A stretch of 64,000 bases of DNA from assembly GCA_022828595.1 (NCBI GenBank), contig JAKGHH010000002.1:71954383-72018382 (forward strand). Reading direction: 5' to 3'. This document shows positions 34,154 to 45,504 of the stretch, one piece after another (the stretch's first letter is position 1; every line of letters begins with the position of its first letter). The notes below the pieces were generated by a model. That model was not told the DNA's origin, ran no database searches, and saw only the letters and a list, made by a program, of their open reading frames with translations. This DNA comes from Nelumbo lutea. Lineage: Eukaryota; Streptophyta; Magnoliopsida; Proteales; Nelumbonaceae. Both the position numbers and the translations under genes were made by a program.

Positions 34154-36204
34154 CCCCCGGCCAGGTTGTGTAGCCATAGAGCAGCAATTTTTAAGCTCTA
34201 TAATCTCTAACATCTTTTTCCTATATATCACACAATGGCCCACTAATATATCATATATGATTAATAATTATTTGCACACATGCATAGTACATATTGTTAC
34301 ACTAGTATACATGAATCAATACACATACTAAATGCATTGTACAAGAAAATATAGTTACAAGAGTAATATATGGTGTTCAAGTTGGGTTGGCTTGGCCAAG
34401 TTATCAACCCTTACCCAACTTGACTTTATATTGGATTAGCATTCTCCAACCCTAACCCTAACCCAACCCAACTTCCACCCCTCTTTATGAAATTGATTGA
34501 GAACACTTCAGAAACCAAAATATTCGGTCTTTTAGAAGTGATAGGAACAGGATTCCATTTAATGTGGTATAGATAGAAAGAACAATATTCTATGCAATTA
34601 AGAAACACAAAAAGAAGGTTAACTTAAAAAATAGAAGTGAAAGAAAGAATAATGCTGTTAATTTGGGCATCAAAATGAGAATTTTATAACATGAATAATG
34701 ATACTCAAGACAAGCTATAAAGCAACCCACTGTTCTACATTTTGTACATTAAGGCCTTACTATCCAAGCTTATTTACAGTTTCCAACCTTTAAGTCATAC
34801 AATACAAATATTCACAGTGTTCTGTGTGGAAGCCTTTCTGCCACAACAGTATTGGAAATAAGTGCTGAGTTGGGTTTACTTTTAAAAAATTATTGAGTTT
34901 TGGACTTTTCTGATCTCCTTGGGCCCAATTTTACGTAAAGAATTACCAGTTTTGGTTTCTTCATCATATTGTTTTTTAAATGGTGATAACCAATAAACAT
35001 TAAAAATCATGCAATAATGTTTTAAAAATCGCCTTGGAAGCTTAGTCATTGGTTTCTGCGAGTTAAAAAATAATTAAAATAAAAATTTGAGTGAAAGACG
35101 GTTTTCCATTTCAAATGAGTTAATGGTTCAATCGTGCAGATTAATGGATCGCTGACCAATTCAATAATTTATTTTGGGAAAATAATGGTTGGAGATTTTT
35201 CTTGTTAGAAGTAGGACATTATCAGCTAACCCTTCTACTACATGCCTTAGACAACATGGGCAATGTTGTAAATTCATAAATTATTTTACGAATAAGAAAC
35301 ATTCAATTGATAGACCAAATCCCAAAGATTTTTAGGACTGCAAGTCAATCTTCTTAGACAATTTATTTTGGGCTGCAAATGGATTAGATCAAATTTGGAT
35401 AAGAGTATATCTGAATCCAAACCAACACCTCATAAAAATCGACGTGATCCCATACCCCATGGATATGTAAAACATATATTCGAATTCAGTCCATACATAT
35501 ATACATACATGCATACATAATATATATATATATATACTGACCAATTGAAATATTAGCAAATTTATCAATATATAAACCTCAATTCCTTCTTAATTAAAAA
35601 TAATTTTAATGCTACTTTATTGGTTAGAAAAATTGTGACATTGCTCTTAAAAAATGATGCTACTTGATTGTGAAGAAACTCTCTGTCCCTCCCCTTATCT
35701 ACAACAACAGCAATTTAGAATAGAAAAAAAGTGAGATTGATTCCTTGGGAATAAGTTTATCTCTGCTTTATGGTACGGGTTCTCGAGCTCACATGATCAC
35801 TCGTCAGATATTTTTCCCAAAAAAATCTTGGAATGAATCATCTATGAAACTTATCACAAATAAACTAGGTCATTAAGACTAAATAATTGTATGGTATTTA
35901 ATATTCTATCTGGGAAAAGGACAAAAGTATTAATAGAATAAATAATACTTTTTTATTGAATTGGGTGGACAATTTTGTAAGATTTTGAAATATCAAAATT
36001 GTGTTTTTTAAAATAAAAATAAAATTTCACTCTTCAAATATATGAAAACACAAAAAAACACATACACAATTAGGAACCTATTTGTATGTTTTTGTTTTGA
36101 GAAACAATCTATTTTTAAATCAGATGGTTTTCATTTGTTTTCGAAACCAACAAGAAAAACAATTTATATCGGAGAACATCCCTAAAATTTCCACCAATTT
36201 AATT
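34154..36204. other. AT-rich intergenic DNA
   Basis: CCCTAACCC and CCCAACCC runs at about 34440-34485 look like a degraded hAT-type subterminal region and not a telomere. A (TA)n tract lies at about 35519-35536. No gene is supported. Confidence 0.5.
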
Positions 36205-36508
36205 CTCCAATCCACATGAGCATTCCTATATGTTACTAGTGTACTTCTCACGAGTAATATTGGCTATTGAATGTGTTGATACTTTAAAATTAAAATTTTC
36301 TGCATGGTTTTCAAAACCGGACCAGACCGGACGGTCAAACCGGAAAAACTGGGAATCTCCAGTCCACATGAGCATTGTATCCTATATTTTACTAGTGTAC
36401 TCCTCACAAGTAATATTGGCTATTGAATGTTTTGATACTTTAAAATTAAACTTTTCGATCTGCATGATTTTCAAAACTGGACCGGACCGAATGGTTGGAT
36501 CAGGAAAA
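36205..36508. repeat. 152-bp tandem duplication across the left edge of a MITE
   Basis: CTCCAATCCACATGAGCATT at 36205 recurs as CTCCAGTCCACATGAGCATT at 36357, and similarity extends through TATTGGCTATTGAATG to GCATG.TTTTCAAAAC. The unit combines host DNA and the first part of the MITE at 36302, so the duplication happened after insertion. Confidence 0.8.
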
Positions 36509-36714
36509 TCAGGAACTGGTCCGTTTTACCCCAGAACCAACCCTTATTTTGCCAAAAACTGTTGATTTGATCAGTAAACCGTTGACCCGGGTGGTCGAAC
36601 CGTCTAACGGTTTTGGCGGTTTTTATTTTTATTTTTATTTTTATTGTTTTCCATTCGACCTGGAAACCGGACCCCTGACCGGCTCATTGTCCAATTTGGT
36701 TTTAAAAACCTTGC
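36302..36714. mobile_element. MITE, GCATGGTTTTCAAAAC family (copy 1)
   Basis: The ends are GCATGGTTTTCAAAACCGG and, reversed, GCAAGGTTTTTAAAACC. TTTTCT lies directly outside both ends (36296-36301 and 36715-36720). The interior is rich in AACCGG/ACCGGACC words. It has no coding capacity. Its length is inflated by the 152-bp duplication. Confidence 0.75.
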
Positions 36715-36786
36715 TTTTCTGAAAGGACGAGCTGATTTAATTCTCCACATGGCAAGGGATTTAAGGCTAAAATTTGGGAGGACATT

Positions 36787-36963
36787 AAACTCATTTTGGA
36801 AGGAATATAAATACAAATATATACATATAAAATAATACAAAAATATAAGATTTTGCACTGTAAATTCAGTTTGGAAGGAACACAAATACAAATGTGTGAT
36901 ACAAATATATAGAGTGCAAAACCTTGTATTTTGTATGTATTTGTACTCTTTTCAAATGGAGCC
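36787..36963. mobile_element. Tourist-type MITE, degraded and partly doubled
   Basis: Two left-end-like starts (TTTTGGAAGGAATATAAATAC at about 36794 and GTTTGGAAGGAACACAAATAC at about 36869) share one right end (GTATTTGTACTCTTTTCAAATGGAGCC). It is related to the intact copies at 48596-48704 and 61056-61172. Confidence 0.6.
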
Positions 36964-37513
36964 TCAATAACCATATTTTTGCCCTGCAGGAGGGATGAAT
37001 ACAAATTGACCAATCTGAACTGTTTACCAAGTAGGGAACCCATTTGGATTTACCACCTGCTTCAATGCTTCCACCCACATCAGCTTTATACCCAATCTTT
37101 TGTTACTCTTTTGGACATGTAATATTTTCCATTGAAAATTTTTCGATATATATCCTAATATCAAATTTATCCAAAATATATATACATGTTTTATTTTTGC
37201 CACATGGCAAAGGGTTGTAAGCTGAAACTTGTCCAATTAAGGGAGGAAGGCAGCAAGCTAAGAAATAACTGGGAAATTTTATTCTTGAAAGTGATTTTCG
37301 ACATGAAAGATTCCTTAGTTGTTGATGAGCCTTTTTCAGTACTCGTATATATGCCATCATAACATTAACATCAGGGAAAAAAGAAAGAAAGAATTGGTTC
37401 TTGGTCTCAAACCTAAATTCTAAAGTCTAAGAGCAGTTGGCATCAAAATAATGCAATGGAATCAACTATGACACGCCAATCACCCTCAAGGTTATCAGCT
37501 TCCACTACCCCTT

Positions 37514-37520
37514 ATAAATA
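37514..37520 (+). promoter_or_regulatory. Candidate TATA box of IAN gene A
   Basis: TATAAAT in the context CTTATAAATATGGATTATGCCTA; the same context is conserved at 47400 upstream of gene B. A 5' UTR intron probably follows, because an acceptor (TTTGTGCAG, ending 38928) lies 20 bp before the start codon in A, and an equivalent one (ATGTGCAG) in B. Confidence 0.55.
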
Positions 37521-38689
37521 TGGATTATGCCTAAGCAGGTTTTTCACCCAAGCTTCATTACATAGTTTCTCATCTGACAACTAGCAGGTTAATTTGTTTC
37601 TCTTTGATGATATCCTAACTTCAATGGATTTTCCATTATGATGCTGAAACCCTAATTTGTTTCTCTTTTTTTTTTTTTTTGTGATTGAAATCCGTATTTA
37701 GAGGTCTTATGGTCACAGAATATTGATTGCATCTTTTGTATTGATTGTTGGGAGTTTACATCTGTAGTTCAGTACTTTAGTCTGTATAGAAGAGTACTTG
37801 ATCCTGTTTGTAATGTTATAGGATTGGATTTGTACATGGTGATGCACCAACATTTTGTAGATAATTTGAGGGATCTCTAATGTGAATTGTTTTTCCTGTT
37901 ACCAGTTCCTAAAACAAATCGAAAGTGCCTGGTTAGAAAATAGATTGCTTCTCAAAACAAAAACATAGAAGTATAAATATGTTCTTGCTTGTGTACGTGC
38001 TTTTGTTTTCAAATGTTTGAAGAGTGAAAATTTGTTTTTGTTTCAAGAAGTATAATTTTGATGGTTTCAAAAACATGGTTTGCTTTTAGAAACAAACCAT
38101 CTTGCGTCTATTTGGAACCATTGTTGTTGCTCTAGAAAATGGTGCCACATTAGTGCCATGTAGGAAAAAACGGTGCTCTAGAAAACAACCATCTGTTTAG
38201 AACCATTTTTCCATAGGAAACAGTGCTCCAAGCCACGTCTTAGAAATCGGGAAGGCATGGCTTGGAGCAACGCCAAATTTGACGTTCCCTGAAGTTACAA
38301 CTCGTTGCTGCCAACAGGGCAATGATGTGGCAGTGGATAATGGGTAGAAGTGCAGAAAATGTTTCCTGGAGCATTGGTACCAAACAGAAAATATTGTTGT
38401 TGCTCCAGGAAATGTCCTACCTGGCAGCAACGATTTCAAACAAAAAAAAGACACAATTTTCTAAGAAAACGGAGCTCCAAGCCACACATCAGCAGAAAAT
38501 GGTGCTGCAACTGCAGCATCGATGCCAAACATATACCTTGTTTTCACTTTTCAAAAATAATTTTAGAACATATGTTTGTTTTATCTTGGGTACTGTGGAA
38601 ATTCGGAAACAAGTGAAAACAAAAGCATTCATATTATTGAATACCCCCTGAGAGGCTCCAATTATGTTCTTTCTTTTGTTGGAGGTTAG

Positions 38690-38800
38690 GCTGTGCTTTT
38701 GGTTTGATAGAAACAGAAAGTTGAGGATGGGTGATCTCCTACATGGAGTTCTAGAAAGTTGTTGAAATTCTCTCTTATTTTCTATCAAACCAAGCACAGC
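38690..38800. mobile_element. Small MITE in the 5' leader of IAN gene A
   Basis: Near-perfect terminal repeats: GCTGTGCTTTTGGTTTGATAGAAA and, reversed, GCTGTGCTTGGTTTGATAGAAA. The right arm has a counterpart at about 48170-48195 upstream of gene B, so the insertion may predate the duplication. Confidence 0.65.
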
Positions 38801-38948
38801 ATCACCATCATCTATTCCAGCTTTAGGATGGGTTATCTCCTACATGTATAGAGTTCTTTGAAGCTTAAAATATGTTCTAAAACTCCATGTTCACTACATT
38901 CAATTCATTTCTGTAAATGTTTGTGCAGATAATTTTGTAGCTTCTACA

Positions 38949-41900
38949 ATGGCCACAGCCTCACCCAACAATATCACCATGGTTTTAGTTGGGCGTAGTG
39001 GTGATGGAAAAAGTGCAACTGGCAACAGCATTCTTAAAAGGAAAGCCTTCAAAACAGTACGAAGTTCTAGTTCAGTTAGAAGTACTACTGAGATGCAATC
39101 ATCTGTTCTACAAGATGGCCGAACTGTGAATGTCATTGACACTCCTGGTGGGGCTAATTTGTTTGACTAATTCTTTCTCTACTTCGACTTCTGCTGAACA
39201 TAAACCCTAACATGATCAAGTGTTTGCAGGATTGTTTGATTTTTCAGATGATTTTACAACTGCTGAAAAAGAGATTGCTAAATGTATTAATCTAGCAAAG
39301 AATGGGATCCATGCAATGCTTCTGGTCTATTCCGTTTCCACCCGTTTTTCAGAAGAGGAAGAAGCCGCAATTCGAGTCATAAAAGGTCTGTTTGGACAAA
39401 AAATTGCAGACTACATGATTATTGTTTTTACTGGTGGTGATTTGTTTGATGACGATGCTGATAAAGAATTCCAAGATTATTTGGCTGAATGCCCTAAGCC
39501 TTTTCAGGTAATAGAATCAACATTTTGTGGTCTTTATATTTGTTTTTTCACTACCGCAATGTTTGGGAGTGATTGTGTTAAAAATAAGTGCTTATTTGAA
39601 CAAGTACTTATTTGCATTTGACACTTAACTTTTTCAAGTGCTTATTTTAAAAAAAATAAGAACTTATTTTACATTGGGTGTTTGGTGGTCTTTTTCTCCA
39701 ATAAACAATTAAATAAGCAATTGTGACTCTTTTCTCCTCCATTTTCTTTCAAATTTTCAAAGCATCAAATCCAAAGTGAATGAATAAAAGTACTTTTATA
39801 AAAGTATTTTTACAAAAAGTGCTTTCATATAAGTACTATGATAAAAGCAATTCCATAAAGTGCTTTTGTAAAAGTTTTTTAATAAAATCACTTATGCAAA
39901 AATGCTTTTATAAAAGTGTTTTCGTAAAATTGCTTTTATAAAAGTACTTCTGTAAAAGTACTTTTTAAGTGCTTTCATAAAAGTGCTTTTATAAAAATAC
40001 TTTCTAACGATACTTTTATAAAAGTACTTTTTATAAACATGCTTTCATAAAAGTACATTCGTAAAAGTATTTTTGTAAAAGTGCTTTTATAAAAGTTCTT
40101 CCATAAAAGTACTTTTACAAAAGTGCTTTCGTAAAAGTACTTTATAAAAGTGTTTTCATAAAGTACTTTCACAAAAGTACTTTTTTAAAAGTGTTTTCAT
40201 GTAAAAGTACTTTTACAAAACTGCTTTTGTAAAAATACTTTATAAAAGTGCTTTCATAAAAGTAATTTTATAAAGTGCCTTTGTAAATGAGATAATTGGT
40301 ATTCTAAAAATTCACTGGGGACAATTATGGGAGAAAAAAATTGAGTAAGTGCTTATTGTATGCACACTTGAAAAAAGCGGAAAATTTAGGCTTAAAAAAT
40401 AAGCCCTTATTTTTAAAATAAACATTTATTTCAAGCTTATTTTCCAAACACTTATAAGTGCTTAATGGTGTGATCCTTGCCTAAATAAGCACTTATTTCC
40501 AATAAACACATATTTTTAAACACTCCCAAACATGGCCTACATATGATTGTCTTATTTGTAGATTTTCTAAAAGAAATCAGGTTATTTGCAAATTCTTTTA
40601 TAATTTGTTATATTTCTTGGGTTTTTTTTTTTCAAATCTGTAAACACCCCTAATTTTTCTGGTATTTTCTTAAACCTACCCCCACTTTTTTTAGGGTGCA
40701 TGATGAATCTCCCGCCCCACATCTCAGTGGTTAAAATCTTACCTCCACTTGATACATTTTAGAGACCCCCCTGTTAAACACTTATATTTAAATATTTATA
40801 AGACACATACCTTTCCTTTAGGTCACTGTTAGGCTGTTTGGTAGAACTTAGGGTTGGGCCGGCTAGGGTTGAGTTAGGGTTAATTAAGTTGTGTTAGGAT
40901 TTGACCTCAGCAACCTAACCTGGCCAAACCTGCACCCTAGTTGTGGGAAAATTCTTAAGGACTTTTCACAAAATTAACCATGATAGACTAATATTCAACC
41001 TTATTAAAGCACTTAAAAAAGGCCCTATTAACTAATATTTTTTATGAAAAAAATACCCCTTATTTCTCTCTCATATTTTATGTTCTTTACTCATTTTAGT
41101 TTCTTTTATTTATTTTTGGGCTACAAAACAAGGGTAGCCCATCACCCCCAACCCAAGTGCAGGTGGAATTCGAACCCATGTCTCCATTACAACCAGCAGG
41201 AGACTTTACCAACCAGCTGATTAGCACCTTGCTACTCGTTTTAGTTTTATAAGTCGGGATCAATTCACTTTATTCATTTGTTCCTTAGAGGACCTAACCT
41301 GGCCTGACTTGCAATCCTACCATTTTTTAAAACTCATCTAAACCGTTCAGTGGGTTAATTACTGGATTCTTGTATTATTATTATTATTATTGTTATTATT
41401 ATTATTATTATTATTACATTAATGACATCATGGGTTGATCTGGGTCAATCCATTGACCCAAATGGTTAAATCAACAGCATATGGGCCAGATTTTAAAACA
41501 CTGGGGCAAACAAGAAAAATCATAAATCTGGATAAATTTCTCATTATGCCTAGCATGATCATTCACATGTGAACCATGGCAATGGTGAAGAAGAACATTA
41601 CAATACTGCATTATATCTTATTAATTCATTATATCGAAATGTTGGGACTAGTACTCTTTTTCATTTTCTAGTTGTACTGATGCAGGAACTTCTTCAGTCA
41701 TGTAAACATCGAGTAGTTCTTTTTGATAACAAAACTAAGGATGAAAATAAGAGAAATTTGCAAGTAAGCAAATTACTCTCCCTCGTAGACAAGGTCATTA
41801 AGGAAAATGAACCTTCTATTAAATTGCAGGTAAAGATTTTGTTAAATTGGCAGCTGTTATAATATATATATATATATATTATCATGAGATGTCTTATACA

Positions 41901-43280
41901 AGCAATATTAATTTAATTTGTTTGACAGAAGGAATCTGAGATGCAAGGCAAGGAAAAGGAAGAAGCTGAGTCAAAAGTGTTGACTGGAAAAAAGATATCA
42001 ATAATGCAAGAAGAGGTGCATAAGCCAAATGATGAAAAACTCTACCAAGTAAAGCAAATGGTATATATTTTCATTCCTCAGACTTCAGTGGTTTATAGAT
42101 GATTGGGTTACCAGAAATTAAGTAAAGAAAATACTAGTAGTAATTGCAGAAGTCTTAATGGAAAGCCTTCTATTTTGGTTGTCATAAAATCAACTTAACA
42201 AAGTCCATCCAATGAAAATTCACCTTTATTTTTCTAACATTTCCCTTTGTGCAAGGGTCTATTGGGGTTGAAGTGTGGATTATAGGTTCACCCGTATTTT
42301 GTATAAAAATTTAATTAATTATAATGGGGCAACAAGGATTGAACACTAAACCACTTGGTCGAATAGGTTCTGATACTATCTTCAACGAACCATTCAACCT
42401 AAAAGTTTAAACTATTAGGTGAAGTCCTTGAATATGTTTTATTGATCAGATTAAACATGTATGATTATTGCTTCAAAATTTTCAGTTGGTCATTGGGAAA
42501 ATAGTCCTTATTTAAATTTGTGCACTTATTTAAATTTGCATATGAGTACCACTTTCAAGTGCTTTATCTTCCCAAACAGATCATGTTCTTTTCGTTGCAG
42601 GAAAGCCCATCCTACATGGATTAGGTGCAACCCATGTTCACCCGAGTTAGCATTTTACATTGCTTTGGGCCAGAACTATTCAAATTTTGACAAAAATCCA
42701 ACCTGATCCTACCCAAGTTTCACCCCTACCTAATTTTTATATTTTCCGTGGAGGTGGAATGCCCACAAGGATCACTGTTTTTTTTATCAGTTATTGGACG
42801 ATTAACCCATTCCCACCATAGAGAGATGGTTATTTAACCAGGGACATGTCGAGATCGGCTTCAATCAGTACAACCCCTTAAAATAAAGCATATAAGTACC
42901 AAGATATTTCCAATGCAAGGCTGTAAAGACTGTTCGAACGGGCTTTGCACTGACTGAAGCCAAACTATTCACAAGTTCTAACCATTTTATATATATTTGG
43001 TTGTCTTTCACCGTAGTCATCTATTCTATTCACAATGTTAATGTTATTTGTTGTGCAGGTTGGGATGAACTCCAGAGACAAGCCTCAAACAGAACAAGAC
43101 CAAAGCAGAATTGCACCATCCAATGCAGTAAGAGATATACAAGTAGACAGAGAAAAATCAAGAGAAGAAATTCATCAAAATCATGCCCAGCACTCAGGCC
43201 CATTAACTGAGACGGCTCCCTGTAAGTTAAAGCTTTCTGGGGTAATCAAGTGGAAGAAATTCAATTGTTCTGTGCTCTGA
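38949..43280 (+). CDS. IAN/AIG1-type GTPase, copy A, five exons
   Basis: Exons at 38949-39147, 39230-39507, 41686-41829, 41929-42060 and 43059-43280, all with GT/AG borders and matching phases: 975 nt, 324 residues. G1 is GRSGDGKSATGNSIL (residue 15 on), G3 is DTPG, and FTGGD is the G4-like site. RVVLFDNKTKDENK is the IAN-specific box. From about residue 210 the protein is Lys/Glu/Gln-rich and probably coiled-coil. It ends NCSVL, a CaaL box suggesting geranylgeranylation. Family knowledge: IAN (AIG1, GIMAP-related) proteins are septin-like GTPases; several plant members respond to pathogens or heat, but this one's role is unknown. Exon 3 lacks the GGQPYTNEHF segment kept by copy B. Gene B is about 5 kb downstream in the same direction. 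Confidence 0.9.
39559..40533. mobile_element. Non-autonomous element in intron 2 of IAN gene A, palindrome-rich core
   Basis: The ends are ATGTTTGGGAGTGATTG and, reversed, ATGTTTGGGAGTGTTTAAA. The core (39780-40290) is a run of AAAAGTACTTTT/AAAAGTGCTTTT palindromes separated by ATA or GTA spacers. Flanking AATAAGTGCTTATTT words recur near both ends. A second copy is at 52764-53504. No clear target duplication. Confidence 0.7.
41095..41232 (-). repeat. tRNA-derived SINE in intron 2 of IAN gene A
   Basis: On the minus strand, GCTAATCAGCTGGTTGGTAAAG (A-box-like, 41203-41224) is followed by GGTTCGAATTCC (B box, 41164-41175), then CACCTGCACTTGGG, then an A-rich tail (CAAAAATAAATAAAAG). Box spacing fits a tRNA-like Pol III promoter. 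Plant SINE family not determined. Confidence 0.65.
41371..41415. repeat. (ATT)n microsatellite in intron 2 of IAN gene A
   Basis: About 14 trinucleotide copies with one GTT interruption. Confidence 0.9.
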
Positions 43281-43698
43281 CCCCAAAAGTAAATAAAAGA
43301 AAAGAAAACATGCAGAATTTGAGTCTATCAAAGACGTCACTTGTGCTAGAGTCTTCTAATGAGTTCTGAAACTTGATTATTATACTCCATCCACCATAAT
43401 GTTCACAGACGGCATTAGGTCCTTTAATTACTATATATATAGTAATGCAAACTGTGAGTCAACAAGGATTTGAGTCCTTCATCTTCAGTTAAAAGAAACA
43501 AATCCATCACTACTTAATTGTCATGGTTATATTCTGGGTATTAACTTTTAACTATATTTTCTCTTCCTACCTAGTGAATGTTGAAAGTTGATTTTAAGCA
43601 TTGGAAAACATCTCAGTTGGACTGATTTGGAATAGCCAATGAATTGGGAGTGATTGACCTCCTTAGTTATATTTATCAAAGATAATTTTTCTTTATTT
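43281..43698. other. 3' flank of IAN gene A
   Basis: AT-rich sequence after the stop; AATAAAAG near 43292 could serve polyadenylation. No further gene. Confidence 0.4.
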
Positions 43699-43704
43699 CT
43701 TATA

Positions 43705-44007
43705 GCATGATTTTCAAATCGCCGTTGATCTGGATGGTTGGACCATTCAGACCAGAAACCACCCAGGCAATGGTTCTATTTTTCCCCAAATCCGGTCCCT
43801 GGTCAAAAACTGTTGAATTGGTCAATAACTTATTGACTTAGGTAGTCAAATTGCAAACTCAGATGACCCATTCAATGGTTACCGTTTTTATTTCAATTAT
43901 TTTTTTTAAATTTCTTATTAAAACGGGCCATCCATTTGAATCAAACAGTAGAATCAGAAACTGGTGGCCAGAATAATTCCAATTATAAATATTTATTAAA
44001 ACATTGT
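43705..44007. mobile_element. MITE, GCATGGTTTTCAAAAC family (copy 2)
   Basis: The ends are GCATGATTTTCAAATC and, reversed, ACAATGTTTTAATAA. Perfect CTTATA copies lie directly outside (43699-43704 and 44008-44013). The interior has the same order of words as the other copies (GATGGTTGGACC, CCCCAAAT, TTGAATTGGTCAATAAC, GGTTACCGTTTT). Confidence 0.7.
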
Positions 44008-44379
44008 CTTATAGTGACTTAGACGTTGAGTGCATTTGTCAAACTAGCTTAGGTGGAGAGGAAAGCAATTAAGCACCCCTCTCCCATTTCCATTATTAGA
44101 TGGAGCCCACATTGGGAAATCCGAAGAAAATGACATGAACACGGCATGGAATTATCAAATGGTATTATAAGCTGAATAATGCTAAAACAAAAGTAATATG
44201 AACTAATTACTAAGGTGATGTAGAAACGTGTTTGTCTAAAAAAGTATAATTAATTGTTTAATGAGCTAGTTTCTATTAATTTTCTACCCCTTCCCTATCA
44301 AACAAACTAAGAAGCAAGATATGACATGGGGATTAATGGGTCAACTGCCTACTGAATTCAAACTCATGCATGCTAGGAA

Positions 44380-44650
44380 ACATGGTTTTCAAAACCAGAC
44401 CGAACCGGATGGTTGGACTGGAAAAACTGGGAACTTATTACTTCACCAGTTTCATTTTTCCCCCAAACCGTTGATTTTGGTTAGTAAACCGTTGAACTAA
44501 CCAGTTAATTGTTCAAACCATTCAAATTGTTTTAACCGTTTTTCAAATTTTTTAATTTTTTTGTCAAAATGGACCAACTGTTCAAATCAAATGGTTGGAC
44601 CGTCAAACTGATAACCGGATCCCTGACTAATTTAGTTTTAAAAACCATGT
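44380..44650. mobile_element. MITE, GCATGGTTTTCAAAAC family (copy 3)
   Basis: The ends are ACATGGTTTTCAAAACCAG and, reversed, ACATGGTTTTTAAAACTAA. Perfect TAGGAA copies lie directly outside (44374-44379 and 44651-44656). At 271 bp this is the cleanest copy and probably near the family's true length. Confidence 0.8.
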
Positions 44651-44656
44651 TAGGAA

Positions 44657-45496
44657 ATTTATTCAAAACATAAGGCAAATTATTAAACGACATAATCAGA
44701 TCTAAGACAGAATGATTTGGAAAATCAGAATCCAACAATCATTTTATCCCTGCTAAGCAGGAAGGAAGATTGTGGATGCAAACTCAGGATAAGAATTGAA
44801 GACCTAATCTGATCCAAAATAGCTTTCCAATTCTTAGCCCAAGATAAGTTGAAGACATTATTCATAGTATTTAAAAAAATGTTAGATATGAAATACCAAT
44901 AGAGCAAGAAAAGCTAACCGAATGGATGAGAATTTATTTGAAGGATGGAGAAAAGAACGACATAACAGGGAGAGTAGCTTCTGTGATGTTGATTGAGTGG
45001 AAGGGAATCCATTGATCGAAGCAACAAGTAATGTTGGAGGTCTTGCTGCTTGGTCTAGCCAATGGTGGTGATCCATTCAGTCATAGTATCAATGAGTAAG
45101 TGGAGGAAAACAAGAAGAGAGAAGGGGTAGGAAAGAGGAAATTAGGAGGGGACCAGGGAAAAATGAAGGTATTTTTTTCTAATGAGATTTTACAGGGTGG
45201 AGCTTCTAAGGGTCCTCGATTGACTGGTGGGTCTGATTGGTCAAAATGAATGGATCGAATGCTGGCCTGATGGAGGGGTAAATAGAAGAATTTTGAATTG
45301 GAAATTGATGGATAAGTGTTTTGTGATATCTAGAGTTTATTAGTGGTGTTTGATGGGTTGAAGTTGGGTTAGAGGGGTAGATCTAGGGTTTGCAGGTTTT
45401 GACCAATAAAGTAGGTTAAAATGGAATCTCGATCTAGGGTTTTGACTTGTAGAGGAATGAATTGGCCAATTTAAACTGTTTATTAAGTTTCTACCA
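44657..45496. other. Intergenic DNA upstream of the Pack-MULE
   Basis: Minus-strand frames at 44725-45076 give no recognisable family. No gene is supported. Confidence 0.4.
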
Positions 45497-45504
45497 ATAA
45501 AAGT

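Noticed and set aside
34440..34485. CCCTAACCC repeats as an internal telomere-like tract
   Set aside because: The units are irregular (CCCTAACCC, CCCAACCC) and sit in a degraded hAT-type subterminal context.
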